A stretch of DNA of 64,000 nt, from the NCBI GenBank assembly GCA_030549205.1, contig JAUKTV010000015.1:1-64000 (forward strand), read 5' to 3'. The notes beneath the pieces were generated by a model. It did not search any database, was not told the origin of the DNA, and saw only the letters and a program-made list of their open reading frames with translations. Position numbers and translations under genes: made by a program. This stretch comes from Apiosordaria backusii (lineage: Eukaryota; Ascomycota; Sordariomycetes; Sordariales; Lasiosphaeriaceae). Of the stretch, positions 1-12,500 are shown piece by piece; the stretch's first letter is position 1; each line of letters begins with the position of its first letter.

Positions 1-1494
1 CTTCTGATCCAGTAGATCCTGTGCCTCTTGTATAGTAAGTGACCCTCCAAGCCTCACACGTGTTTTTTTGGCTCTCCGGCGTTTGCTTAGTGCCTCATTG
101 GCCTTACGGAGCGAAGAGACCTCTGCACGAAGGAGAGCCACTTGGTGCATTATAGCCGTTGTACCCTTAGTAAGCTGGTCTACCGCAGCCAACATTGAAG
201 TCGGGGAGCTATTTTGATGGTTAGTAATGCGAGTCTTAATGAGCGTTGACTGTGAGTTGGCTTCTCGAGGGTTGTGTGGTGTTTGGGAGACCCAAGGTTG
301 TGCAGTGCCGGGCCGTGAGTTTGGAGGTGTTGGCGTACGAAGCTTTACATCCAGCTTAGAAAGCACCTTCTCTGGATCGTATGGCACAAGGCCAGCACCC
401 GCAAAGCCACCCTGTATATTCTTCTCCGTTATAGAGGCGAAGAAGGCCTCGCGGAAGGCATAGAGGAACTCGAGCTTGCTTATGTGGTTGATATGCATGC
501 GCATCAAGTCCTCGATCTGGCGACCGTACGCCTGTTTTAGCGGCCCAAAGCAGCCAACATCGAGTGGCTGAAGGAGGTGGGAGGAGTGTGGAGGCATGCA
601 GAGCGTAATAATATTGTTCTGCTGGCAGTGGCGCTCGAATTCGGTCGAGTGGTGGCTTTCGTGGCCGTCGAGGATCAATAACCGGTATTTGCCCTTTGTG
701 CGAGACGCTGTGTAATAGTCGAAGTGCTTGATCCAATCTAGGCCTACCGCATTGGTAGTCCAGCCATTATCGGTGGTTGCGATGCGCCAGGTAGACGGTA
801 GGTTGCACTCGGTATACCAGTTGGCAAGGTGGTACTGCGCGGCTAAGATGATGAAAGGAGGGATGGCCCAGCCGAGGGCATTGACTCCCTGGATCACCGT
901 TGCCCATTCGCGGTTGCCAGGCTGGGCCAGTTTCGCCTTGCTAAAGCCGTCTGAGGTCGTAACTACCATGCCCGCGAAGATAATACCCATCATAAACCCA
1001 GTCTCGTCGAAGTTGTAAACATCGTCATCCACGATACCGTACTTAGCCTTAGTGTTCCGCCCAAGCGCGAACCACTCGCTAATGACCTTTGGATCCTCAC
1101 ACTTGGCCCTCTGGTAGTCGTATCTACGCGTAAAACGCGTACGGAGCTGTGGCTGGCGTTTGACGAAGTTGTGTGCCCAGAGCTTGCCAACAGGGGGCGC
1201 GTCGCGTACGCGTAGCAGTTGGTTGGCCATATCTTCCACACCACGTAATCTTGGTGGAAAAGCTCGCGCACATAGCTCAATAACGTATTGAACAATAGCA
1301 TCCTCTTCGGATTGAGTGAGCTTCTTCGATTTGGGCGTAGTATCGCGTCGTGCAGGCCGGCCAGCGCGCCGACGCCCTAGAGTCTTACGATCGACTCCAT
1401 AGATCTTGGCTGCGGCTCGTTCGCTTAGATTCTTGTCGTTTTGAAGCGCTTGGAGGGCTAAAATTATGTGGGCTTCATTTGAATTAGAAGGCAT
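1..1494 (-). CDS. Fot1/pogo-type transposase, open at left edge
   Basis: A single uninterrupted reading frame of at least 498 codons starts at the ATG at 1494 and leaves the window without a stop. The first ~60 residues form a psq/CENP-B-like helix-turn-helix (NDKNLSERAAAKIYGV, then a basic GRRRAGRPARR segment). The DDE catalytic core follows: first Asp in YNFDETGFMMG (~residue 163), second in LLILDGHESHH, and the third 36 residues later in LLQPLDVGCFGPLK, a spacing typical of Tc1/mariner-pogo-Fot enzymes. The last ~60 residues are a Leu/Arg-rich coiled-coil-like tail. The enzyme would cut and paste the surrounding transposon. Base composition is normal and there are no RIP-type stops, unlike the DNA beginning ~100 bp to the right. 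The assignment is by motif. The C-terminus lies outside the window. Confidence 0.9.
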   Translation of the reverse strand, partial: MPSNSNEAHIILALQALQNDKNLSERAAAKIYGVDRKTLGRRRAGRPARRDTTPKSKKLTQSEEDAIVQYVIELCARAFPPRLRGVEDMANQLLRVRDAPPVGKLWAHNFVKRQPQLRTRFTRRYDYQRAKCEDPKVISEWFALGRNTKAKYGIVDDDVYNFDETGFMMGIIFAGMVVTTSDGFSKAKLAQPGNREWATVIQGVNALGWAIPPFIILAAQYHLANWYTECNLPSTWRIATTDNGWTTNAVGLDWIKHFDYYTASRTKGKYRLLILDGHESHHSTEFERHCQQNNIITLCMPPHSSHLLQPLDVGCFGPLKQAYGRQIEDLMRMHINHISKLEFLYAFREAFFASITEKNIQGGFAGAGLVPYDPEKVLSKLDVKLRTPTPPNSRPGTAQPWVSQTPHNPREANSQSTLIKTRITNHQNSSPTSMLAAVDQLTKGTTAIMHQVALLRAEVSSLRKANEALSKRRRAKKTRVRLGGSLTIQEAQDLLDQK

Positions 1495-1550
1495 CTTGGA
1501 TGGTTGAGGAAATTGTTGTTGAGTGCGAAGGTGTCATGTCACGAAGGAAG

Positions 1551-1584
1551 TGGGTCACTCGCTTATATGGGTCACTCGCTTATA
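1551..1584. repeat. Two tandem 17-bp subterminal repeats
   Basis: Two adjacent exact copies of TGGGTCACTCGCTTATA. They sit between the transposase start and the presumed TIR end and are likely transposase-binding repeats of the pogo-like element. The binding role is inference. Confidence 0.75.
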
Positions 1585-1650
1585 ATATACGTTACTAAAA
1601 AAATAACTCTTATTAATAACCTATATACTTACTTTAACAATATTCTTAAT

Positions 1651-2516
1651 TGTTAAACTAGGTCCCTGTGAGGCCTAAGTTTACAGTGGGTGGCTGCTAT
1701 TATACTACGTAGTGGCAATTCCCTGACACTTGACCTAGAGGCCAAGTATAAGGGAAAGGAAGGCCTACTTGTCAGCTACCCGGCACTTACTGAACACCTT
1801 ATCTTACTGCAGGGCTACTTAAAGGCCTGCATCCTGCTAACTAGTAGGCTAAACTGCCTGTAATTTTATATTTAGGCTACTAAAGCCTACTACTATAGGC
1901 AGTATAAGTGGCCTAACCCTAACCCTACGATGACCTGTACTTTGGGTTAAGGGTGCTAGGTTTTGCGGCCCCTTTTGTATGGCTGTAAGTCGATTATTAA
2001 AGAGCTGTGAACCACGATAATTTAGCTGCCTATAAGACCTGTAGTCAACTACTAGATTGGCCAAAATGGCTTAAAATTGGTAGGCCTATAGTTAAGTAGG
2101 TATATTACTATTATACTAATTTATAGGCCTATAGGCCCTATAGGGCTGAGGCTATAGAGAGCTTGGTAAGTAGTTTATAGGGCTTAGTAAACCTTAGGGT
2201 CAACTAAGCTGTACTTTAGCCTATCTATCTGCTAGGGTATACGAAGTACCGTACATTAATTGGTAAGTATATAGTAAAGGTCGAGTATAAACCTTATTAT
2301 AAAGATTATTATAGTAGATTTATAGAAGGTTAGTATTATAATATAATTGTTTACTTATTATATTTTTATTCTACAGTACTTGCAAGGTACTATATTCTAG
2401 TACCTTAGTATTAAGCTATAGGTCTTATATATAAAGCTTTCACTATATTATAAGCTAATATATAAGTATTAATTATAGGGCCTTTAAGCTTGTAATTAGC
2501 TATATTTATTCTAATA
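1651..2516 (+). repeat. 5' LTR of the Copia element (866 bp)
   Basis: It aligns over its full length with the split 3' LTR at 8469-9174 plus 18957-19120. Differences are almost all C/T and G/A transitions, as left by RIP. Its first ~600 bp keep more C and G than the matching part of the 3' LTR, while its last ~350 bp have lost more. It contains the telomere-like CCTAACCCTAACCCTA at ~1912-1926, which is simply LTR sequence because the 3' copy carries the mutated equivalent near 8731. Confidence 0.92.
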
Positions 2517-5500
2517 GGTTATAAGTTCAGAAGATATTTAGCTAAATTATAGGCTTATAAGCTTAAGCTTAAAGCTTTTTATAAATAACGGCTTAGGCTA
2601 TTGTAAATTAAGCTATAAGTAGGCTATAAAATTACTGATTTTAAAGCTTACCTATTAAGGTAAGGTTTTAAAGTAAAGCCTAAGCTTACTTTACCTTTGT
2701 TAAGTTTTTTAAGAGCTTATAAAGGTTTAAATTTACGCTTACTATTAAATTTATTATATTGTAAAGTATATAAAAATTAGGCTTAATAAAGTATTGAAGG
2801 CCTATAAGTTATAAGCTTATAAGAGTTAGAAATAGCCTTTTACTTTAACTGTAATTAAGTAGGTAGTTTTGTAAATTTTAAAGGTAAGTAAAATAGTAAG
2901 AAGGTAAAGTGACCTTTTTAATTACTATTATTGTTAGTAGTTATAGTACTTTATTATATAAAATAGAGCCTATTCTTTAAGGCTTTTAAGCGCTATAGAT
3001 TTAGTATCTTTTGCTATATAAGTAAATTATAGTTAAAGCTTTAATTAAAAATGGTATTAGGTTAGGGTTTTAAAGCCTTATAGAACGTTTTAATAGTAAA
3101 TATATTAAGCCTTTTATAGATTTAAAAATATAAAATATAAGGCTTAAATAAAGGTCTTTTAAAAAGAAAAAATTAATAGATTCTTACTATATATAGGCTT
3201 TTACTATTTAATTCAAAAAGTAAGAGGCTTAGATTTAATAGTTATAAAATATTATAATTAAAGTAATAGAATAAATTAAACTTTTAATAGCGGTTTAAAG
3301 TATTTTAAAATAGCTTAAAACTACTATAACTACTTCTTTAATAATAATTAAAGCTATATATATAAAAACTATAATAACTTATTAATTAAGATTTAAAGTT
3401 AATAGTAGTTTTATTAAGGTCCTTTATATTATTATAGTTATTAAAATAATTAAAAAGGTTTATAAATTCCTTACTAATTAAAGGCTTATAGGCCTTGAGA
3501 ATTTGGATCTATAAAAATAGGGCTTAAATATTATACTATATACTATCAATATAGCTACTTTTATAGAGGACCTTATTATAGTAGCCTATTAAAGTAATAT
3601 TAAATAGGCCTTATTATTAATATTACTTTAAAATAGTATAGCTTTAAGCTTTTAAGCTTTTATTTTATAATAAATAAACCTTATTAAAATCTATAAATTA
3701 TTTATTTAAAGATATTTTTATAGTATTAAATTATAATAAAAAAATCTTTATAGAAAATACTATTTTTTAAATTTCTATTAATTTATAGGCTTTTTAATAG
3801 ACTTTAATATTAAGTTTTTTAATATAATTAACCGGTTTATATTAATTAATATTAACCTTTAAGTTATAAATTAAGTAAATTAATACTTATAAGTTATAAA
3901 AAAGAGCTTTTTATAATAAGCTAAAAGGTAATAAAGTACTATATAGACTATTAAAATATTAAGTTAAAATATAAGTATTATTAATTTAAGCTTTTTAATA
4001 GTAGACTTATTAAAAGAATAGTATATTTTAGTTTTTATTACTGTTAAAGGTATAGTTTATAAAAGTAGAGAAGGCCTTTATAAAGGTATTAAAAAGAAAG
4101 TTTTCTTAAGTAAAAAGCTTAAAAGTAATAGTAATAATAACTTTAGTAACCTTAATAGCCTTTTTTAAAAGAAAAAAAAAAGCTTTAAAAGGTTTAAAGG
4201 CTTTAAAAAAAAAGCTTAAAGTTAAAGATTTATTTATTTATATAATAAACTTTTATAATTTAACTTTAAGGATTTTTAAAAACTTTAATAGTAATAATAG
4301 TAACGAAGGTATTTATATAGTACTTATAGAGTTTATTAAAGGTATTAAAAGTATTAAAGGTAAGGCTTTAGTAGGATTATTTTAAAAAAATATTCTTTTA
4401 TATACTATTAAGTTTATTAATTATATTATTAATAGTCGAAAATAGTTTACTAATTATAAGTTTAATAATAGTTTGTTAAGGATAATTTATATAAAAGGAG
4501 GTCTTTTAATATTTAAAAGCTTTAGAATTACTATATTTATAATACTTTTATAAAAAGAACCTTTTAAATATATTAAGTTTAAGTTTAAAAATACTTTATA
4601 TATTTTTTAATTTAATATTAACCTTTTTAATAGTATATTATATTATAAAATTAGCGGTTAAGTTAAAAAGAAAATACTATATAAATTTAATAAGGCTTTA
4701 ATAATAGTATTTAATTTTAAGACTTTAGGTTTTTTTTTAAAATTATAAAAGGTTAAGAAACTTATTATTTATTATAATGTAAATTTTAATATTATTAATT
4801 AAAAGTAAAAATTAATAGTAAAGTTTTTTAATAGGCCTTTATTTTAAAAGGATAGTTATTTAAAGATTAATTTAAACCTTTAAAGGCTTAGTAATAAGTT
4901 TATAAAATTAAATAACGATAATACTATTAACTTTAATTTAAATACTTAAAAAATAAAGCCCTATAGATTTAAAGGGTTTAAGTAAGACTTTAAGGAAGAT
5001 TATAATTAGAGTATATTTAAAGAAATAAAGCTTTATTAATTTATAAAAGGCCTTAATAGTTTAAATAACTTTAGTTTTAAAGGATTTAATTAAAGTAGAT
5101 TTATTAAAAAGTTTTATAAGTTTAAAAAAGGCCTTAATAATTTAGGTAATTTCGGTTTATTTAATTAAGAAGAGGTTTAAGGAAACTATATATTTAAAAA
5201 GATTATTAAAAATATTCTTAATATTACTATAGACTATTATAATAAATTACTTTAAATAGTATTAAAATAGTATATTAAGTTAGATTATATAGGCTTAATA
5301 TTATTAAAAAAGATTAATAAAATTACTATTAGGCTTTTAAATTTAAATTAAATAAAAAAAGTAGATTTTTAATATTTAATTTATAATAAAGTTAAAGTAA
5401 TAAAAAGGTTTTAATTTTTTACTATTTTAGACTTTTTTAAGGTTTTAAGTTTTATTAAAGGTAATATTTTTAAAATGAAGCCTATACTTTATAATAGGCT

Positions 5501-8468
5501 TTTTATAATATTAATTTTAATAAATTAAAAATCTTAATTTAAGTAGGCCTTTTATTTACTAAACATTAAAAGATTAATTATATTAAATGCTATTAAAGGC
5601 TTTTTTAAAGGTTTAAAGAATTGTTATAATAGGTACTTTATTTATTTTTATTACAACGGTAAGAAAGAAATTAACTATAAATTATAGGCTTAGTTTTTTA
5701 TTAAAGGTATTAAATCTTTTATTTTTAAGCTCTATATTTATAAGTAAAATAGTTTAATTAAATACTTTATTAAAGTATTTTTAAACCGGTTATAGGCTAT
5801 AATAGTAGTATTATAGTTCCTTTAATATTTATAGTATTATATGATATTTATAGTATTTAAATTAGTTAATTATATAGTAATTAATAATAAGGACTTTACT
5901 TTCTATTAAATGTTTTATAATAAATTAAAGCCTTTCCTTTTTTATAAATTAAATTTAAGCTGGTTTAAAACTATAGGCTTTTTTATAAAGCTTTTTATTT
6001 CTATTAAAAAAAGGTTTAAAGTTTTAAAGCTATAAGCTTATATAAAGTTTAGTAAGTTATTGGCTATCTTTAAAAGTAAAACTTATTAAGTATAAATACT
6101 GGTTAAAGAGATAATAGTAAAATCTTTCTTTATTAATATAGTAAATAAGTTTATTATAATTTAAAGTATTATTATTATTTTAAAAGAAGATTTAAGCCGA
6201 GGAAGGGTAAAGCTATTATAATTAGTAGATAAAGATAGTAATTTATATTTTAAAAAATCTGATTTAATCGGTTAGTTAAATTTAAAAATTTACCAGTAGG
6301 TTAGTTTTAAAAAATTCTTTAATAGTAAGTTAATTAATAGACTTATTATAATTTAAAAGGCTATAATTAATAGTAATTTAAAGCCTTTTAATAGGCTTAT
6401 TATAGGCTTTAAAGCTAATTTAAAACTTCCTATTAAAGACTATTTACTAATAAAAGTAGAAGAATTATATTAAAATATAAATAAAAATATTAAAATAGGT
6501 ATTAATTAATTTATTAAATTAATATTAATTAGGGCTAAGGCCTATTACTATAGGGTCTTCAAAGGTCCTTTTAGTATTAGTTTATTATTTTAAATATTAA
6601 AATAAATATTAAAAAACTTTAAAAAATCTTATTGGCTAGAGACTATATATAGCGAATTTAAGTAAATAATTAATTAAAAAACCTTTAAGTTTTTTTTTTT
6701 AAAGTACTCTCTTTAAAGACTATGTACTATTAATTAGTAGGTTAATACTATATAAAAAGACTAATAAAGAAAATAGGCTTTTAAAGTTTAAAGTTAGGCT
6801 AGTTATTAAAAGGTTTTTATAAAAAGAAGGCTTGGATTTTATAAAGACCTTTACTTTTATTATTATACTATTTACTTAATATATATTGTTAGTTATAGCG
6901 GCTTTATTAAATTAGGAAATAAAGTAGATTGATTTTATAAAGATATTTTTTAATAGCTATTTAAAAAAAAAAGAATTATATAGCTATATTTAAAAGCTTT
7001 TATAAATTCTATTAAAAAATAGATTTAACTATTAAAGTTAAGCTATATAGATAAAGCTCTAAGCTTAAAATTAATTAAATAATTTACTTCTTTAAAGCTT
7101 TATATAGCTTAAAGTAAAGCCTTAAACTTTTATAAGTTAAACTTATTAAACTATAAAAAGAAAAGAAGTTTATAACGTTAATTTCTAATTCTATTATCTT
7201 TTATAATTTTAAAGTTAGGATTTTTATAGTAATTTATATTAATAATTATTTAATTATAAACTTTAATAAAGTCTATATTTAATAGTTTAAAAAAAGCTTA
7301 AATAAAGTTTACTTAATAGAAAATAGAAAGTTAGTTTCTTTCTTTTTAAAGGTTTAAATAATAAAGGATAAGCGTCGTTCTTTTTTATAATTTAATTAAG
7401 TTTAATATATTTAAAAGGTATTTAAGATCTTTAATTTTGAAAATAACTAGAAAATATTAATTCTATTATAGCTTAAAATAGTAGTTTAATATAAAGACTT
7501 TAAATTAAAAGGAAGTCTTATAAGTAAATCGGATTATATATTATTTTAATATATAGTAGGCACTATAATATATTTAATAACTTAAATAAAGCCTAATATT
7601 GTTTTTATAGTATAGTAGCTTTTAAAAAGTATATAGTAATTTACTATAGTAAATTTAAATATTATTAAAAACCTTTTAAAGTATTTAAATAATATAAAGA
7701 ATTTAATAATTACTTACGGTTATAATATTATTAAATTTATTAAAAAAGAGGGTACTATAGTATTTATAGGCTTTATAGATTTGGACTTTATAGAGGATTT
7801 AAGGGATTTAAAATCTATTTATAACTTTATATTTAAAGTAATCGAAGGCTTTATAAATTAGAAATTAAAGAAGGCTAATACTATAAGCCTCTTTACTTTA
7901 AAGGCTAAAATTAATATACTTATTAAGGCTATTTATAAGGTTCTATAAATTAAAAGAGTTTATAAAAAGTTAGAGTATACTTTAATAGGCTTTACTTTAT
8001 TATATAGTAATAATATTAACTTTATAACTATTGCCTATAACCTTACTCTTTATAATTATATTAAGTATATATTATTAAAATACTATTAAGTTAAAAAGTA
8101 AGTTAGGATATTATAGGTTATTATTAATTATTTAAATATTAAATAAATACTAGTTAATAAGCTAATTAAACTATTGGTTAGTTAAAAATTTAAGACCTTT
8201 ATAGGTTTTTTAGGTTTAAGGAATAGGCTTATAGAGGAAAAGTTAGTAAAAGAATAGATTAAAAAACTACCATTTTTATATTTAATTTTCTTTTATAATT
8301 TAGCTTATAAAAGTAGTTGTTTAATGCTTAAATATATAGGCCTTAACGTCTTATATATTTTGTATTTTAGTTTTATAGTTAGTTAGTTAGTTTATTTAGT
8401 TTTAGTTTATTACAGTAGGCTTTAGATTTAAATCTAGGCCTATTATTTACTATAAGTAAAGAAGGAGT
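2517..8468 (+). pseudogene. Degenerate Copia gag-pol interior
   Basis: This is AT-rich DNA with stop codons every few triplets, mostly TAA/TAG made from CAA, CAG and TGG by RIP. Copia pol blocks can still be followed in one forward frame family: the integrase catalytic-core end with a Y-QN-LI-R-F remnant near 5750, then the linker, then reverse transcriptase from about 6830 and an RNase H-like tail to about 8250. The gag part (2.5-4.5 kb) cannot be recognised with confidence. Confidence 0.8.
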
Positions 8469-9174
8469 ATTAAATTAAGTCCCTATAAGGCTTAAGTTTA
8501 TAGTAGATAGCTGCTATTATACTATATAGTAGCAATTTCCTAACATTTAATTTAAAGGCTAAGTATAGAGGAAAGGAAGGCCTATCCGTTAATTACTCAG
8601 TACTTACTGAATACCTTATCTTACTATAGGGCTACTTAAAGGCCTATATTCCGCTAACCAGTAGGCTAAATTACCTATAAATTTATATTTAAGCTACTAA
8701 GGCCTATTACTATAAACAGTATAAGTAGCCTAATCCTAACCTTATAATAACCTATACTTTAAATTAAAGGTATTGGGTTTCGCAGCTCCTTTTATATAGC
8801 TGTAAGTCGATTATTAGAGAGCGGTAAATTACGATAACTTAATTGCCTATAAGACCTATAGTTAACTACTGGACTGGTTAAAATAGCCTAGAATTAGTAA
8901 GCTTAAAGTTAAGTAAGTATATTATTACTATACTAACTTATAGGCCTATAAGCCCTATAGGGCTGAGGCTATAGAGGGCTTAGTAAGTAGTTTACAGGGC
9001 TTAGCAAACCTCGGGGTTAACTAAGCTATACTTTAGCCTATCTGCTTGCTAGGGTATACAAGGCACCGTACGTTAGTTGGTAGGTATATAGTAGAGGTCG
9101 AGTATAAACCTTACTATAAAGATTATTACAGTAAATTTATAAAAGGCTAGCACTACAATACAATTGTTTACCTA
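8469..9174 (+). repeat. 3' LTR of the Copia element, first segment
   Basis: It starts TATTAAATTAAGTCC, the mutated form of the 5' LTR start, directly after a purine-rich tract. It is interrupted at 9174, where ACCTA (9170-9174) is the left copy of the target duplication of the nested element. The LTR resumes at 18957. The two segments minus the 5-bp duplication total 865 bp, against 866 bp for the 5' LTR. Confidence 0.92.
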
Positions 9175-9585
9175 TGTCAGGGTGCAATTCGGGTAGGCCC
9201 AGAGGACAGAGGTCCTGGGCTGGCAATGGAAGTGCCTGATAGTCGGCAACTGGCAGGCCTCTCGGGGTTTGTCAGCGTAGTGTAAGTAACGTAGTTATAA
9301 TAGCTAAACGCCTATATATACACCTAACTAACAGTTAGATTAAAGTAAACCGTAGGATCTTATAGTAAAAAAAGGTCCCTAAAGGAGGTAGCTAAGCCTA
9401 GGTTGCCGGTAAGGTATATAAGGTAGTAAGGTAAATCTGGGATTTTAGGAAGGTTAAAGTTTAGTATAAGTAAAATAATATACTTATATTAAACTACTAT
9501 CGTATTCTTATTATAAACCTATTATATATATAGTATAAGCTATTTATTTAACCTTATATTTTAACGTATAAAAATTCCTTTAATA
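9175..9585 (+). repeat. 5' LTR of the Gypsy element (411 bp)
   Basis: It aligns without gaps over exactly 411 bp with 18546-18956. The left ~160 bp are nearly unmutated (GC-rich, TGTCAGGG start) and the right half is strongly mutated, the reverse of the 3' copy. Confidence 0.93.
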
Positions 9586-12500
9586 TATTAAACTCTTTAC
9601 CTTTAAAGGAAGTTAGACTATAAAGTAAGTAAAATAGTTAACCTTTATAATAACCGTAACTTATGCATTTTATTTAAATTAGCTAAATACTTTATTTAAA
9701 TACTTACCTTATTGTAAAAACCTACTATTACTTAAACCTCTTTATTAACTTAAATATTATCCTTTATTCTTTAAATTACTTAACCGCTTTGGAACTTAAT
9801 ATAAACTTAAACCTTTAAAGCCTTGTCCTTTAAGAATAACCTTACTATAATCGAAACTTAAATTGCTAATATACGGTATATACTTTTTTTATATTAAAAA
9901 GTTATTAAGTTAAAAACTTTAAAGGCTTAATTAATTAACTTAACTTTTAATTACTTTTCTTTTACTTCTATTATTATAACCTCTATCGCTTTTTATACTA
10001 TTATCTCTATTATTATTATATCCAGTACTTTACTATTTATAATCTTTTTAACTTAAGTAATTAAACTTAATTACTTTATAAATATATCGCCCCTAACCTA
10101 TTAATACTTTCTTTTTATACTAAATTTAATTTATAACGGCTTTTTAATTTAAAACTTAAAATACTTTTTATATAATTATAAAACCTACTTTTAAATTATA
10201 GGAACTTTTTAAAAAGACTAAAACTAAATAGCTTATATTATTAATTACTTTAAAAGTACTTTTAAAAATACTTAAGTTAAATACGTTATTGATTAAAAAT
10301 CTTTTAACCTCTATTTTAACTTTAATTAAATTATTTAAATTAATTTAAAAATATTCTTATATAATTTACTTACCGACCTTAAGATTTAACGCTTTATAGT
10401 ATTTATATAGTTTTATTTTATTATATAAATAGCGGATAAAACTATTTAAAAATTTTATAAATAGTTTATTAACGTTATTATTAATTTAAATTACCTTCTA
10501 TCCTTTAAGTAATATATTACTTCCTTTATTTTTAAGCTTTATTAGAAAATTTGTATTGCCTTAATTAGCGCTTAAACCTTTCGAAACTTTATAGAATTAG
10601 TAAGTTAAGTTAAGTATATTGAAGATAGTTAGTAAAAGATAGGATTTTTAAATTATAACTTAAAACTAAAGGGGGCTAAACCGTCAATCCCTTCTTCTTT
10701 AAATAAGTACTTTAAATATAACGTACCCTTACTTTAAGACCGCCGCTATTACTATTATAATTAACTTAATTATATTTAGCGCTTTTACTTTAATTTCGCT
10801 TTTAATACCGCCGCTCCTTTACCTTTTACTTACAATTTTATATTCCCCTGTCTTCTTTTAAAGAAAGTCTAGTACTACTTTTATAAATAAAAAGGCTACT
10901 ATATTATTACTTACTTCTAAATCCTTTATTCCTTTTATAATAACTATAGTTATTTATCTGGAAAATACTAGTTTAATTAACCTTAAGCTTTTGCTTTTTT
11001 TACGTTTATTATTATAGGTATAAATATAGAGCCTTTAGGAAATATAAACGGCGCTAACGTTAATAGTTAAACGGTAATAGTTAATTAAAGATATACTAAG
11101 TATACCCCGTTATATTTAAAAACTATAGTTAAATTATATTTAAATAATTTATAAAAGTTAATTAAAGCCCTTTTAAACTTTAAGTTAAACTTTAATTTAA
11201 TTAACTATAAGTTTATTATTTCTACCTTCTAATTCTTTAAACTATAGAAAGCTTCCAGTATTACTGGAATTAACGGTAAAGTTATATAAGTATTTAAGTT
11301 ATACTTTTTTTTAATATAAATTACTAATTTTAAAAGTATAATGTAAAAATAACTTATATACTTTATAATCGCCGATATTACACTTTTTTAAATGGTTTTT
11401 AAGCTTCTTTAATTAAATTTAATAAAACTATAAATCCAATAAAAGGTATAAACGTAGGCTTACCTTAATATAATTAGTAGTATATATTTAACTAAGGAAG
11501 AAGAACTTTACTTACCTGCTAGTTCTTTTATAGTTTATATCCATCTTTAAATAAAAAGTAAAGAACCTTTTAAACCTTTATAACTTCTGGATACTACCTT
11601 TAACAATAACCCTGATAAATTTACTACTATTCCTTCTAAATATTACGACTTTCTTAACGTCTTTATTACTAATTAAAACCTTCTACTATTACCTTATTGG
11701 GTATTAAAATATAGGATCGAATTAGTATTAAGGGTAATATTCTTCTAAAGGCTTATTTACCCCTTAGGGAAGATTGAATTAAAGACTTTATAAAAGTAAC
11801 TTATTATTACTAAATAAAAGGGATAGATTTAATTATTAATTAGCCCGGCTGGTATTTCTATTTTTTTTATACTTAAGAAGGATAGCTCAATGTGCTTTTA
11901 CGTTAACTACCGAGCATTAAATAAAATTACCCTTAAAAACTAGGCCTCTTTATCCTTAATTGGAAAAATCTTCGACCGGCTTTTTATAATTAAAATATAT
12001 ATTAAGATTAACTTAAAGGACGTTTATTATTAGATATAAATTTATAAAGGAAATAAATAGAAAATAGCTTTCCGGATCTATTATAACTACTATAAATAAA
12101 AAGTAATACCGTTTAAACTTACTAATATATTTATAACCTTTTAAATATATATTAATCAAACTTTAACCGGCCTTATAAATATAATTTATATCGTATATTT
12201 AAATAATATTTTAATCTTTAACGACAACCTTGACTAGTATGTAACGTATATACGTAATATATTATAGTAACTATATAAGTAGGATCTTTATACTAACTTT
12301 AAAAAGTGTAAGTTTAATATTATTAAAGTATCTTTTTTAAAGTATATAATTTTATCTAAAAGGATTAATATAAAGTTAAGCTATATTTAGTCTATTATTA
12401 AATAGCCTATCCTTTAAAGCGTTAAAGACCTATAGGTTTTCTTAAGATTTATAAGATTTTATCGCCATTTTATATAGAATTACTTAAAGATTACTGTACT

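Larger units (their letters stand above)
1..1595 (-). mobile_element. Right part of an intact Fot1/pogo-like DNA transposon
   Basis: The transposase is followed on its 5' side by a short leader with two tandem copies of a 17-bp unit (TGGGTCACTCGCTTATA) at 1551-1567 and 1568-1584, then ATATACGTTAC and a TA at 1596-1597. Subterminal direct repeats inside the TIR and a TA target are usual for this family, so I place the element end at about 1595. The opposite TIR lies off the left edge, so the inverted repeat itself cannot be confirmed here. Confidence 0.7.

Noticed and set aside
356..1301. Additional minus-strand frames overlapping the transposase (356-736, 990-1301)
   Set aside because: They are shadows of the continuous transposase frame, which contains the catalytic motifs.
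1912..1928. Telomere-like CCCTAA repeats suggesting a chromosome end or interstitial telomere
   Set aside because: The motif lies inside the Copia LTR, and the 3' LTR carries its RIP-mutated equivalent near 8731, so it is element sequence.
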